From Verrucomicrobiota bacterium (GTDB taxonomy: Bacteria > Verrucomicrobiota > Verrucomicrobiia > Opitutales > Opitutaceae), in contig JAEWQP010000010.1 in assembly GCA_023399155.1 (NCBI GenBank), positions 268,066 to 332,065 on the forward strand: a stretch of DNA of 64,000 nt, read 5' to 3'. The stretch's first letter is position 1. Each line of letters opens with the position of its first letter. The notes under the pieces are model-generated. The model ran no database searches, was not told where the DNA came from, and worked only from the letters and a program-made list of their open reading frames with translations. Shown here piece after piece: positions 28,138 through 36,759 of this stretch. The position numbers and the translations under genes are program-made.

Positions 28138-29409
28138 ATGTCGACCGAGCCAGAACTTCACCTCTCCCACCTGGGGGCGCGACTCCAGCCGCCGGCGATC
28201 GCCTCGCTCATGGGCGCGGCACTTGCCGATCCCGCGATGCTCAGCCTCGCCGCCGGGTTCACGGACAACCGGACCCTGCCGGTCGCGTCGGTGCGAGCGG
28301 CGGTCGAGGCGCTCGTGCAGCGCGAGGGCCCGCCGGAGTTTCTCCAATATGGCGCGAATCGCGGGCGCGAGGGCCTGCGGCGCCTCCTCGCGGCGCGGAC
28401 GGCGGCGCTCGACGGCCTGCCGGCCGGGGCGATCGATCCCGAGCGCACGCTCGTCGGCAACGGCTCGCAGCAGTTGCTGCATCTCGCGATCGAAGTTCTG
28501 GCCGACCCGGGCGACATCGTCCTGGTCGAGCGGCCGACGTATTTTGTGTTCATGGAGATGCTGGCCGGCCTCGGCGTCGAGGCCGTCGGGCTGCCGGCGC
28601 GGCCGGACGGGGCCCTCGACCTCCCGGCGTGCGAGGCGCTGCTGGCGGAACTCGCCCGCTCGCCGAGGGGGCGCCGCGTGAAGGCGCTCTACCTCATGAG
28701 CTACTTCGGCAATCCGTCCGGCACCTCGCGCACCGAGGCGGAGAAGGCGGCGCTTGCCGGGCTGCTGGAGCGCGCGGGGCTGATCATCCCCGTGCTGGAG
28801 GACGCTGCGTATCGGGATCTTGGATTCGACGGGGCCTGGCCCGCGCGAAGCGTCCTCGCGCTCGAGGCATGGTCGCGCTTCCCGCGCCTCTACCTGGGCA
28901 CGCTGACCAAACCTTTTGCCACCGGGCTGAAGGTCGGATACGCCCATGCGACGGATGCGCGCTGGTTTGATCGCATGTGCTGGCTCAAGGCGCACCAGGA
29001 TTTTGGCTCGGCCAACTTCACCCAGGCGATCCTCGAGCAGGTCGTGCATGGCGGCGAACTCGACCGGCACATCGCGATGCTGCGGCGCACCTACGCCGGG
29101 AAGATGCACCGCCTGGATGCCGCCCTCGAGGCCAACGGCCTGCGCGATGCCGGCTGGACGTGGGCGCGTCCCGCGGGCGGCCTTTATCTCTGGCTCTGCG
29201 CGCCCGAGGGTGTCGACACCGACGCGGAGGGCCCGTTCTGGCGCGCGTGTCTCTCCCAGCGGGTGCTCTACGTGCCGGGCGGGCTCTGCCTTGCCGCACC
29301 GCGGGACCGCCGGCATGTGCGGCTCAGCTTCGGCGTGCTTGCGGAGGAGGCGTTGGCGGAGGCGGCGGCGCGGTTCTGCCGGGCGGCGAAAAGTCTGAAT
29401 GTGGGGTAG
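28138..29409 (+). CDS. PLP-dependent aminotransferase, class I/II (2-aminoadipate type)
   Basis: 423 aa from ATG 28138. It is a fold-type I aminotransferase related to MocR C-terminal domains and 2-aminoadipate/aromatic aminotransferases: LQYGANRGREGLRRLLAAR, VGNGSQQLLHLAIEVLADPG, VLVERPTYFVFMEML, LMSYFGNPSGTSRT (the NPxG segment), PVLEDAAYRDLGFD (Asp for the pyridine nitrogen) and LGTLTKPFATGLKVGY with the PLP-binding lysine. The C-terminal domain has RPAGGLYLWL and HVRLSFGVLAEE. No winged-helix domain is attached, so it is a stand-alone enzyme. Substrate is not predictable. Confidence 0.88.
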   Translation: MSTEPELHLSHLGARLQPPAIASLMGAALADPAMLSLAAGFTDNRTLPVASVRAAVEALVQREGPPEFLQYGANRGREGLRRLLAARTAALDGLPAGAIDPERTLVGNGSQQLLHLAIEVLADPGDIVLVERPTYFVFMEMLAGLGVEAVGLPARPDGALDLPACEALLAELARSPRGRRVKALYLMSYFGNPSGTSRTEAEKAALAGLLERAGLIIPVLEDAAYRDLGFDGAWPARSVLALEAWSRFPRLYLGTLTKPFATGLKVGYAHATDARWFDRMCWLKAHQDFGSANFTQAILEQVVHGGELDRHIAMLRRTYAGKMHRLDAALEANGLRDAGWTWARPAGGLYLWLCAPEGVDTDAEGPFWRACLSQRVLYVPGGLCLAAPRDRRHVRLSFGVLAEEALAEAAARFCRAAKSLNVG

Positions 29410-29527
29410 GGGTTTTGCCGGATCAATCCGGCGGCACCGCGGAAACCCGTTGCGTGCTGGTGAACACCATGTCCAATCCACTTGATACAACGGGGCCGGC
29501 ACCGGACCCACAGCTCACGCATCGCCT

Positions 29528-30904
29528 ATGAATATCTGCTGCATCGGCGCCGGCTACGTCGGCGGTCCCACCATGGCCATGATCGCCCACAAGTGCCCGG
29601 ACATCCAGGTCACGGTGGTCGATATCAACGCCAAGCGCATCGCGGAGTGGAATTCGGACCGGCTGCCGGTCTACGAGCCGGGGCTCGACCGCGTCGTCTC
29701 CGCCCAGCGCGGCACGAACCTCCATTTCTCGACCGACATCGATTCGGCGGTGACCGCCGCCGACATCATCTTCGTGTCGGTCAACACACCCACCAAGGGC
29801 TATGGTGTCGGTGCCGGACGCGCGGCGGACATGAAATACATCGAGCTGTGCGCGCGCCACATCGCGCGCGTGGCCCGCGGCAAGAAGATCGTGGTGGAGA
29901 AATCCACGCTTCCGGTCCGCACGGCGGAGTCGCTCAAGACCGTGCTCAAGGCCAACAGCGATGGCGCGGAGTTCCAGGTGCTTTCAAACCCGGAGTTCCT
30001 AGCCGAGGGCACCGCGATCGAGGATCTGGAACAGCCCGACCGGGTGTTGATCGGCGGCGAGCGCACGCCCGAGGGCATCGCGGCCGCCGAGACGCTCGCT
30101 TCGATCTACGCCCGCTGGGTGCCGCGCGAGCGCGTGATCACGACCAACCTCTGGTCCTCGGAACTCTCCAAGCTCGTGGCCAACGCCTTCCTGGCGCAGC
30201 GCATCTCCAGCATCAACGCGATCTCCGCCCTGTGCGAGGCGACCGAGGCGGACGTCGACGAGGTGGCGTTCGCGATCGGCAAGGACTCGCGCATCGGCCC
30301 GAAGTTCCTCAAGGCCTCGGTGGGCTTCGGCGGCTCGTGCTTCCAGAAGGACATCTACAACCTGGTGTATTTGTGCGAGCACTTCGGGCTGCCCGAGGTG
30401 GCCCACTACTGGGAACAGGTGATCAAGATGAACGACTGGCAGAGGCGCCGGTTCTCATCCGCGATCGTCCGGGCGCTTTTCAACACGGTCGCCGGCAAGC
30501 GCATCGCCGTCCTCGGCTTCGCCTTCAAGAAGGACACCAATGACACGCGCGAATCCGCCGCGATCTACATCTGCCGCGACCTCCTCGAGGAACAGGCGAA
30601 CATCGCGATCTACGACCCCAAGGTCACGCGCCAGCATATCCTCTCCGAGCTCGGCCAGGCCGACGTGCTGCCGGACGGCCGGCCGAATACGCGCGTGACG
30701 ATCGCCTCCGATCCCTACGAGGCGGCGGCCGGCGCCCACGCCATCGTGATCCTCACGGAGTGGGACGAGTTCAAGAAGCTCGACTATGCGCGTATCCACG
30801 AAGGCATGATGAAGCCCGCCTTCCTTTTCGACGGACGCAACATCGTCGATCTCGAGGCGATGCGAAAGATCGGCTTCTCCGCCTGCGGCATCGGCAAACC
30901 CTGA
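29528..30904 (+). CDS. ugd: UDP-glucose 6-dehydrogenase
   Basis: 458 aa, close to the length of animal-type UDP-glucose dehydrogenases. The N-terminal Rossmann domain is NICCIGAGYVGGPTMAMIAH. Further conserved segments are IIFVSVNTPTK, VVEKSTLPVRTAE, LSNPEFLAEGTAIEDL, the central-helix motif ELSKLVANAFLAQRISSINA, GFGGSCFQKDIYNLVY with the catalytic Cys, and the C-terminal domain VLGFAFKKDTNDTRESAAI. It oxidises UDP-glucose to UDP-glucuronate with two NAD, supplying uronic acid for surface polysaccharide. It ends 28 bp before a strong terminator hairpin. Confidence 0.96.
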   Translation: MNICCIGAGYVGGPTMAMIAHKCPDIQVTVVDINAKRIAEWNSDRLPVYEPGLDRVVSAQRGTNLHFSTDIDSAVTAADIIFVSVNTPTKGYGVGAGRAADMKYIELCARHIARVARGKKIVVEKSTLPVRTAESLKTVLKANSDGAEFQVLSNPEFLAEGTAIEDLEQPDRVLIGGERTPEGIAAAETLASIYARWVPRERVITTNLWSSELSKLVANAFLAQRISSINAISALCEATEADVDEVAFAIGKDSRIGPKFLKASVGFGGSCFQKDIYNLVYLCEHFGLPEVAHYWEQVIKMNDWQRRRFSSAIVRALFNTVAGKRIAVLGFAFKKDTNDTRESAAIYICRDLLEEQANIAIYDPKVTRQHILSELGQADVLPDGRPNTRVTIASDPYEAAAGAHAIVILTEWDEFKKLDYARIHEGMMKPAFLFDGRNIVDLEAMRKIGFSACGIGKP

Positions 30905-30932
30905 CCGCACGCCCCGCGCCGGATCGTCCGGC

Positions 30933-30975
30933 GAAAACGAAAAGGCCCGCGCACTGCGCGGGCCTTTTCGTTTTC
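30933..30975. terminator. Strong bidirectional terminator
   Basis: 43-bp near-perfect palindrome: 30933-30953 (GAAAACGAAAAGGCCCGCGC plus A) is the exact reverse complement of 30955-30975. The GC core with A-run and T-run on either side serves ugd on the plus strand and the convergent small gene ending at 30997. Confidence 0.95.
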
Positions 30976-30996
30976 CTGCGTGGCGCCGAGCCGCCG

Positions 30997-31218
30997 TCAG
31001 GCCACGCGGTGGCCGCTCCCGTGCGGCAGCGGAAACTCGTCGAACAGGGGCAGGCGGATGGGCAGTTTGCGCCACTGGGCAGGCCGGCGATCGCGCATCT
31101 CGGGAAGCCAGCGGTTCCCGATCCACATCGCCAGGTCGGAGCTGCCATCATCAAAGCGCAGCTCCACCGCCGTGTTCATCGGCGGGGTTTTATCGATGGG
31201 TTTCCAGGTCCGATTCAT
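30997..31218 (-). CDS. Small DUF551-like protein
   Basis: 73 aa. Its pattern NRTWKPIDKTPPMNTAVELR, DDGSSDLAMWIGNRWLPEMR, RPAQWRKLP matches the layout of DUF551-type small proteins (WxPI near the N-terminus, DG, W-x(5)-W, then RPxxWxxLP). The natural composition and the shared bidirectional terminator just past its stop support a real gene. Function is unknown and it is short, so confidence is moderate. Confidence 0.6.
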   Translation of the reverse strand: MNRTWKPIDKTPPMNTAVELRFDDGSSDLAMWIGNRWLPEMRDRRPAQWRKLPIRLPLFDEFPLPHGSGHRVA

Positions 31219-31395
31219 GGTGGGACCGATCAGGTACTCGAATTCGCGTGCGGCGCAAGCAGGCGACGAGCTTCTGGGTTACGGACCGGTGAAATCGCGC
31301 CGTGGACCGGGGTCGCGCGGTCCCGGGCGGGCGAAATCGCGCGGCGATCCGTTCCCCGTTTGCGTCGCCGACATGGTTGCGTTTCATGCGCCCGC

Positions 31396-31779
31396 ATGAC
31401 CGTCACCAAACTCCTTCACACCCGCATGCGCCTGAATGATGTCGAGCGCTCGGTCCGTTTCTACACCGAGGCCCTCGGGCTCACGGTCTCCCGCCGCCAT
31501 ACCTCGCCCCGCGGGGCGCAGCTCGTGTTTCTGAAGACTCCCGGCAGCGAGGAAGAGATCGAGCTGTGCCAGATGCCTCCCGGCGCGGAGCCGGTGCAGG
31601 TGCAGCCCGACCTGGTGCATCTGGCCTTCGAAGTGGAGAATCTCGAGGCGTTTGCGGCCGAGCTGGCGCGGAAGGGCTTTCCGCTGAGTGATGGTCCCAC
31701 CGAGACGGGCGGCGGCAGTCTGATCGCGTTTGTTGACGCTCCCGAAGGCTACGAGGTGGAGCTGATCCAGAGCCGCTGA
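31396..31779 (+). CDS. gloA: Lactoylglutathione lyase (glyoxalase I) family protein
   Basis: 127 aa from ATG 31396. It has two beta-alpha-beta-beta-beta modules of the vicinal-oxygen-chelate fold: LLHTRMRLNDVERSVRFYTE (metal ligand His at the HTRMRV-like motif), ALGLTVSRRH, EIELCQM, LVHLAFEVENLEAFAAEL (second His) and FVDAPEGYEVELIQ (Glu ligand). It converts the hemithioacetal of methylglyoxal and a thiol to the thioester. Annotation as glyoxalase I is likely, but other VOC enzymes are close. The ORF continues upstream in frame, but only this part is family-like. Confidence 0.85.
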   Translation: MTVTKLLHTRMRLNDVERSVRFYTEALGLTVSRRHTSPRGAQLVFLKTPGSEEEIELCQMPPGAEPVQVQPDLVHLAFEVENLEAFAAELARKGFPLSDGPTETGGGSLIAFVDAPEGYEVELIQSR

Positions 31780-31982
31780 GGTGAGGGACGCGCCGCGAAT
31801 TTGCGGTGCAGTCGGTGTCAGACCTGCCCGAGCGGTGCGCCGGGCCCGTGCACTGTCGACGCGGGGAAACGCGCGCGCGCGGGGATGGCCATCGTCCTGC
31901 TGATGGGGAAAACCAGGTGCTGCGGCGCGGAAATCGCTTTCCGGCACCCGGATTCACACCGATAAGCGAAGCCTCCCCCCCC

Positions 31983-32849
31983 ATGAGCCAGGAAACGAGT
32001 ATCTATCTGACCAATATTGTCATTGTCTCGATCCTGGCGGCGCTGCTCACGCAGCACTGGTTCAGCCAGGGTCGGCCTCGCGCGCAGCGGCCATGGATGG
32101 TTTCGGGGTGGGTGATGTTGGTTGCGGATGTTCTTTTCGCGTTGCGGCCCGAACTGCCGGTGTGGATCGGCCGCATCGTGCCCACGGTGTTGGTGACCGT
32201 GGGGCAGGTGGTGCTCCTCGTCGGTGCGCGGCGGACCGCCGAGTTGCGGACCCACCCGCTCCTCGCGGGCGCGGTGATTGTCGGGCACCTGGGCTGCCTG
32301 CTGGCGTTTCTCGCCTACGACCCTCATTCCGAGTGGCGCAAGGTCGTCAATGGCATCGTCTGGGCCGGGCTTTCGTTTGCTGCCTACCTGGCGTTGCGCG
32401 GAGCGGCCCGTCCGTACTGGCAGCCGGTGCAGTCGCCGGCGAACGCCTTCCTCCTGCATGGCGCGTTTCACTGTGTGCGCCTCGTCCTCGCATCGGTGTT
32501 CAGCCTTCGGCCTGGCAGTGACGTGGATGCGTGGTTGCAGACGATCGGCGACCTCGAGGTCAGCTTCTTCATGGTCGCGCTCTTTGTCAGCATCCTGCTC
32601 GCGAACCTGCGGCTACGAAACGAGGAGTTGTCCAACGCGCTCACGGAGGTGCAGACGCTCACCGGACTCCTGCCGATCTGCGCCTGGTGCAAGAAGGTGC
32701 GCAACGACGACGGCTACTGGCAGAAGGTCGAGGACTACCTCGCCACCCACAGCCAGATCAAGTTCACGCACGGGATTTGCTCCGACTGCTTCCGCGAGCA
32801 CAAGGAGGGTGTGCACGGCCCCGGGCATACCACCGACACCCCGCGTTGA
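31983..32849 (+). CDS. Polytopic membrane protein with C-terminal Cys-pair signalling module
   Basis: 288 aa from ATG 31983. The first 215 residues contain about six to seven transmembrane helices (TNIVIVSILAALLTQHWF, MVSGWVMLVADVLFAL, IVPTVLVTVGQVVLLVG, AGAVIVGHLGCLLAFLA, EVSFFMVALFVSILLANLRL). A short coiled helix (RNEELSNALTEVQTL) leads to LLPICAWCKKVRNDDGYWQK, with later THGICSDCFREH. This CxxC...HGICxxC module commonly ends PAS, REC or GAF signalling proteins and may bind metal. Here it is attached to a membrane sensor-like domain, without kinase or cyclase parts. Ligand and output are unknown. Confidence 0.78.
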   Translation: MSQETSIYLTNIVIVSILAALLTQHWFSQGRPRAQRPWMVSGWVMLVADVLFALRPELPVWIGRIVPTVLVTVGQVVLLVGARRTAELRTHPLLAGAVIVGHLGCLLAFLAYDPHSEWRKVVNGIVWAGLSFAAYLALRGAARPYWQPVQSPANAFLLHGAFHCVRLVLASVFSLRPGSDVDAWLQTIGDLEVSFFMVALFVSILLANLRLRNEELSNALTEVQTLTGLLPICAWCKKVRNDDGYWQKVEDYLATHSQIKFTHGICSDCFREHKEGVHGPGHTTDTPR

Positions 32850-33279
32850 CGGTGGCAGGTCGCTGTCTCGAGGGGGATTCGGGTGGATCGGAGGCGCAGA
32901 AGCAGGAAACCGCCAGGTCTCGCGCAAAGGCGCAACGGCACATCGAGAAACGAGCTGTTGGACGCAGCGATCACGGAGGAGAGCGCCGAGGCACCGGGCC
33001 TGGCGGAGGATAGGGCCGCGTCAGCTCGTCGCCTTGTGGGTGGGCCGGTGACGGCGAGGTCCTGGTTCTGCACCGATCGCTCGGTAAGCTCCGTCATCGT
33101 CCTCTGCGACCGGATTCGCGTGAGGAGATCAGGGTTACCGCTTCGTGCACGCAACCGATGTGCCTTGCATGAGTCCGGCCGCGAGTTGCAGCTCGCCGAC
33201 CGCGGAAGAAATCGCTCCGACTGTGAGCGTCGCATGAAGGCGGTTGCGCGCGCGCCGTGGCCTGCGCAACACTCGCGGG
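32850..33279. other. Non-coding spacer
   Basis: 430 bp between the membrane protein and the methyltransferase gene. The reading frames across it have no domain-like content. I see no hairpin terminator or RNA gene. A stretch near 32917-32945 (GGTCTCGCGCAAAGGCGCAA) resembles the low-complexity words seen in other spacers but is too short to assign. Confidence 0.45.
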
Positions 33280-34557
33280 ATGTCTGAGACGCCACCCGAC
33301 GACCATTCGCCGCCACCCGCGGAAAAGACGCGCGAAGCCGCGGCAGAACCGGTCGACCGCGCGCGCTGGCCGCGCCCCTGGGCGCAGCTGAAGTTCTTCA
33401 CCTTCCAGCCCGCCGTCTTCCCGCGCATGCTGGGCGAGGTTTCACCGGGCGTGAAGCCCGGTGATCTCGTGACGGTCTACGACAAGTCCGGCCGGATTTG
33501 CGGCACCGGACTGATCAACCCGCGGGCCAAGATCCCGCTGCGGGTGGTGCATCACGCACCCGCAGCCGTGGACGAATCGTATTTCGAGATGGCGCTGCGC
33601 CGGGCGGTGGCGTTGCGCCGCAGTGTGCTCGGGCTCGATGCGTGCACTGACACATACCGCCTTGTCAACTCCGACGGCGATGGCGTGAGCGGCCTGACAA
33701 TCGACCGCTACGGCCCCGTGCTCTCGATCGAGGTGTTCAGCCTCGGCATCCTGCAGCGGCTCGGACGCTGGTTGCCGTGGCTGCACGAACTCGCTGGCAC
33801 GCGGCATCATCTCGTCCGCGTGGATCCTGAGCTGGCTCAGGTCGAAGGCATACGGAAGACGATGATCGCGGCGCTGGGCGGGGGGCCGGGCGGACCCGCG
33901 CCCCGGCACGTGAAGGTGCGCGAGCACGGTGTGACCTTCGAGGTCGATCTCGAGGACGGGCACAAGACCGGCTTCTTTTGTGACCAGCGCGAGAATCGCC
34001 GCCGCTTCGCCTCGATGGTGCCGGAGGGCGCCCGCGTGCTGGATCTTTGCTGCTACAGCGCGGGCTTTTCGGTTTCGGTGGCGGCGACGGGTCGCGCCTC
34101 GGAGATCACCGCCGTCGACCTCGACGAGGCCGCGGTGGAGATGGCCAGGCGCAACGCCAACCTCAACCGCGCGCGCATCCGTTTCGTCCATGCCGACGCC
34201 TTCGCCTACGCCCGGCAGATGCAGAAGAACGGCGAGCTTTGGGATGCGGTGATCCTCGACCCGCCGAAGTTCGTCCTCACCCGCGAACCCGCGGGCGCGG
34301 CCGAGGGCCACCGGAAGTACGATGACCTCAACCAGCTGGCGATCAGCCTGGTGAAGCCGGGCGGCCTGTTTCTGACCTGCTCGTGTTCCGGCCTGGTGTC
34401 GCTCGAGGACTTCGAGGGCCACGTGATCAAGGCAGCCCACCGCCTGAACCGGAGGCTCCAGATGCTGGATACAACAGGGGCCGGCCCCGACCACCCGGTG
34501 CTCTCGAACTGCCTGGAGAGCCGCTACCTCAAGGCGATCTGGGCCCGGGTCTTTTGA
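33280..34557 (+). CDS. RlmI/RlmK-type class I rRNA methyltransferase
   Basis: 425 aa from ATG 33280. The N-terminal PUA domain (LKFFTFQPAVFPRMLGEVSP, DLVTVYDKSGRICGTGLINP) and central EEHEE-like region (NSDGDGVSGLTIDRYGPVL) precede a Rossmann methyltransferase core: KTGFFCDQRENRR, VLDLCCYSAGFSVSVAATG (SAM motif I), AVDLDEAAVEMARRNA, DAVILDPPKF (the DPPxF motif), LFLTCSCSG. This order is that of RlmI, which makes m5C1962 in 23S rRNA; the exact position is inferred by family. Word repeats of the GAATG type begin at its stop codon. Confidence 0.87.
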   Translation: MSETPPDDHSPPPAEKTREAAAEPVDRARWPRPWAQLKFFTFQPAVFPRMLGEVSPGVKPGDLVTVYDKSGRICGTGLINPRAKIPLRVVHHAPAAVDESYFEMALRRAVALRRSVLGLDACTDTYRLVNSDGDGVSGLTIDRYGPVLSIEVFSLGILQRLGRWLPWLHELAGTRHHLVRVDPELAQVEGIRKTMIAALGGGPGGPAPRHVKVREHGVTFEVDLEDGHKTGFFCDQRENRRRFASMVPEGARVLDLCCYSAGFSVSVAATGRASEITAVDLDEAAVEMARRNANLNRARIRFVHADAFAYARQMQKNGELWDAVILDPPKFVLTREPAGAAEGHRKYDDLNQLAISLVKPGGLFLTCSCSGLVSLEDFEGHVIKAAHRLNRRLQMLDTTGAGPDHPVLSNCLESRYLKAIWARVF

Positions 34558-34931
34558 GCAAGGCGAATGGAGAAGGCCGAATGATGAATGTGGAATGGGT
34601 GATGGCGGAGGAATGACGGAGGTGGAGGGCGATCTTCGGGCGCGCTTTCCGCTCTCGCACCACTATTGGTAGGGCGTGTTTTCAGACCAGTGGTCTGGTG
34701 CAGAACGATCGACCAGCCTCTGAAATGGAAGCCTGCGCTCCAGCCCGACCGCGATCGTCTCAAGGCCGGCGCGCGAAGCGAAGACGGAGAGTCGGGTCCC
34801 ACCGTTCGGCGCTGGGGACTCATGCGGGGAATGCACGTCACCTGCATGAGTGCAGCGAATCGACGAACGCCGGCGGCTGATTGCGGAAACGCTGACGGCC
34901 GGTGATTCCGAACGTCTCGCTTCACCCCGTC
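34558..34931. repeat. Spacer with word repeats, 36-bp element and 58-bp dispersed repeat
   Basis: Three repeat types in 374 bp. 34558-34618 is a degenerate tandem of GCGAATGGAGAAGG / GAATGATGAATG words starting at the preceding stop codon. 34618-34653 (GGAGGTGGAGGGCGATCTTC onward) resembles 47952-47988. 34672-34729 is the plus-strand copy of the 58-bp dispersed repeat found at 17019-17076. No gene is visible. Confidence 0.75.
34672..34729 (+). repeat. 58-bp dispersed repeat, copy 2
   Basis: It starts GGGCGTGTTTTCAGACC, has the palindrome CAGACCAGTGGTCTG at its centre and ends CAGCCTCTGAAATGGA. It is gap-free with 17019-17076 (opposite orientation) and has about six substitutions, two of them inside the palindrome. 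Confidence 0.8.
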
Positions 34932-35396
34932 CTACACGACGGCAATTTTCATCACCACCTTGCGCACGGCCGCGGGCGCGGCTCCGGCCTGGCAGCAGGG
35001 CTTGTGACCGTCGGGCGGGAAGTAGACGGCGAAATCACCGGCGCGCAGCAGCGTGCGCGAGCAGCCCGCGGGATCGCGGAAGAACATGACGTCGCGATCG
35101 TCTGAATACGGCTCAGTCACCTCCGGCAGCCACTCGACCGGCGCGTGTTCGATGATCTCCTCGCCCTCGAGGATGTACTGGATGTCGATGTACTTGCGAT
35201 GCGCCTCGAAACGCCGGTCTGCGGCCGGCGAGGTTTCGTAGCGCTGGGGCAGCGCGAAGAGCTGGTCGCGGTCGAGCACGACCTTGCCGTCCGGCGTCTC
35301 CGGATCAAACGAGCGCAGGTAGGCGAAGGCGGCCGCGAAGAGGGGATGGAGCGTTTCGTAGCGGGTGGTGGGGCGTGCGAGGGAGTCGGCGATCAT
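34932..35396 (-). CDS. YhcH/YjgK/YiaL family protein
   Basis: 154 aa cupin-like protein of the YhcH/YjgK/YiaL (EbgC) family: the conserved FEAHRKYIDIQYILEGEEII, then SDDRDVMFF, LRAGDFAVYFPPDGHKPCCQ and a C-terminal VRKVVMKIAVV. Members bind a metal through His/Glu residues of these motifs and are linked to sugar-acid or sialic-acid metabolism, possibly as isomerases/mutarotases; the reaction here is not known. The gene starts 13 bp after the moeB stop on the same strand, so the two are probably cotranscribed. Confidence 0.87.
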   Translation of the reverse strand: MIADSLARPTTRYETLHPLFAAAFAYLRSFDPETPDGKVVLDRDQLFALPQRYETSPAADRRFEAHRKYIDIQYILEGEEIIEHAPVEWLPEVTEPYSDDRDVMFFRDPAGCSRTLLRAGDFAVYFPPDGHKPCCQAGAAPAAVRKVVMKIAVV

Positions 35397-35409
35397 CGGA
35401 AATGGAGGG

Positions 35410-36603
35410 TCAGTAGCGCTGCATGGCGGGATCGATCTGGCGCGCCCAGGCGTCGATGCCGCCCGCGACGTTCGTCACCTTGTCGAAGCCGTTCTGGCGG
35501 AGATACTGCATGACGCGCGCGCTGCGCCCGCCATGATGGCACATGACCAGCACGTGGGCGTCGCGGGGCACTTCGTCCAGGCGCTGCGAGATCTGTCCCA
35601 TCGGGATGTGGGTCGCGCCGGGCACCTGGCAAATCTGCAGTTCAAACGGCTCGCGCACATCGAGCACGCGGGCCGAACCGCTCCCGGCAAGCCGGGCGGC
35701 CGCCGTCACGTCGAGCTCGTGTGGATACGCCTCCGTGGACCACGCGTCCGTAATGGATGAAGCGCCGGCCTTTTCCGCGTGGTCCATCGGCGCGCAACCG
35801 TCCGCGTAGCGGGCGGGATCGATGGTGCGGATCACGGCATCGCGGCCGCAGAGCGGGCACGCCGGATCCTTGCGCAGCTTGAGCGCGCGGAACTGCATCT
35901 CCAACGCGTCCACCACCAGCAGTCGTCCGCCCAGTCCGCCGGCCACGCCGGCGAGGCGCTTGATCGCCTCCATCGCCTGGAGGCTGCCGATCACGCCGCA
36001 GAGCGCGCCGAGCACGCCGGCCTCGCCGCAGTTGGGCACCGAACCCGGCGGCGGAGGCTCCGGAAAGAGGCAGCGGTAACAGGGCGTGCCGCCATGCGGA
36101 TCGAAAACGGTCACCTGGCCCTCGAACTTGAAGATGCTCCCGTAGACCAGCGGACGCTTCGCGAGGAAGGCGGCGTCGGTGTTGAGATAGCGGGTGGGAA
36201 AATTGTCCGAGCCGTCGACGAGAAGGTCGTAGCCGGAAAAAAGCGACACCGCGTTTTCCGGGCGGACGCCGTCGGGGTGCTCGTGCACGGTCACATGCGG
36301 ATTGATGTCGGCCAGGCGCCGGCGCCCCGACGCGGTCTTGGGCACGCCGACATCGGAGGTGCCATGCAGGATCTGCCGCTGGAGGTTGTGCGCTTCGACA
36401 CGGTCGAAATCCGCGAGGCCGATCGTGCCGACACCCGCGGCGGCGAGGTAGAGCGCGGCGGGGCTTCCGAGTCCACCGGCGCCGATCACGAGCACACGTG
36501 CCGCCTGGAGCCGTTCCTGGCCCTCGAGTCCGATCTCGGGGAGCAGGATGTGGCGGCTGTAGCGCGCGGTTTCCTCGGGGGAGAGGGCGGTGCGGCGGTT
36601 CAT
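35410..36603 (-). CDS. moeB: MoeB/ThiF-type adenylyltransferase with C-terminal rhodanese domain
   Basis: 397 aa from ATG 36603; the frame is open much further upstream but the family N-terminus RYSRHILLPEIGLEGQERL sits right after this Met. The E1-like domain has the nucleotide loop VLVIGAGGLGSPAALYLAAA, DFDRVEAHNLQRQ, DGSDNFPTRYLNTDA, zinc cysteines CYRC and CPLC, and the catalytic region VPNCGEAGVLGALCG. The rhodanese domain (from about residue 290) has LDVREPFELQICQVPGA and the active-site loop VMCHHGGRSARVMQYL. Such fusions adenylate and sulfurate MoaD/ThiS-like proteins. It is divergent from manC. Confidence 0.92.
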   Translation of the reverse strand: MNRRTALSPEETARYSRHILLPEIGLEGQERLQAARVLVIGAGGLGSPAALYLAAAGVGTIGLADFDRVEAHNLQRQILHGTSDVGVPKTASGRRRLADINPHVTVHEHPDGVRPENAVSLFSGYDLLVDGSDNFPTRYLNTDAAFLAKRPLVYGSIFKFEGQVTVFDPHGGTPCYRCLFPEPPPPGSVPNCGEAGVLGALCGVIGSLQAMEAIKRLAGVAGGLGGRLLVVDALEMQFRALKLRKDPACPLCGRDAVIRTIDPARYADGCAPMDHAEKAGASSITDAWSTEAYPHELDVTAAARLAGSGSARVLDVREPFELQICQVPGATHIPMGQISQRLDEVPRDAHVLVMCHHGGRSARVMQYLRQNGFDKVTNVAGGIDAWARQIDPAMQRY

Positions 36604-36759
36604 GGTCGCCACGAGCAAAGCCGCGAACCGGCCGTTGGCAAACGTCGTATGCGCGTCGGCGCTCGCCGGGGTCTCCGGTTCGCGCCCCCTCCGGTTTCCG
36701 GGAAGGGCCTTCGGCATTGGCCGTTGACGGAAATGCGCCCGCCCAAAAAATCGGCCACC

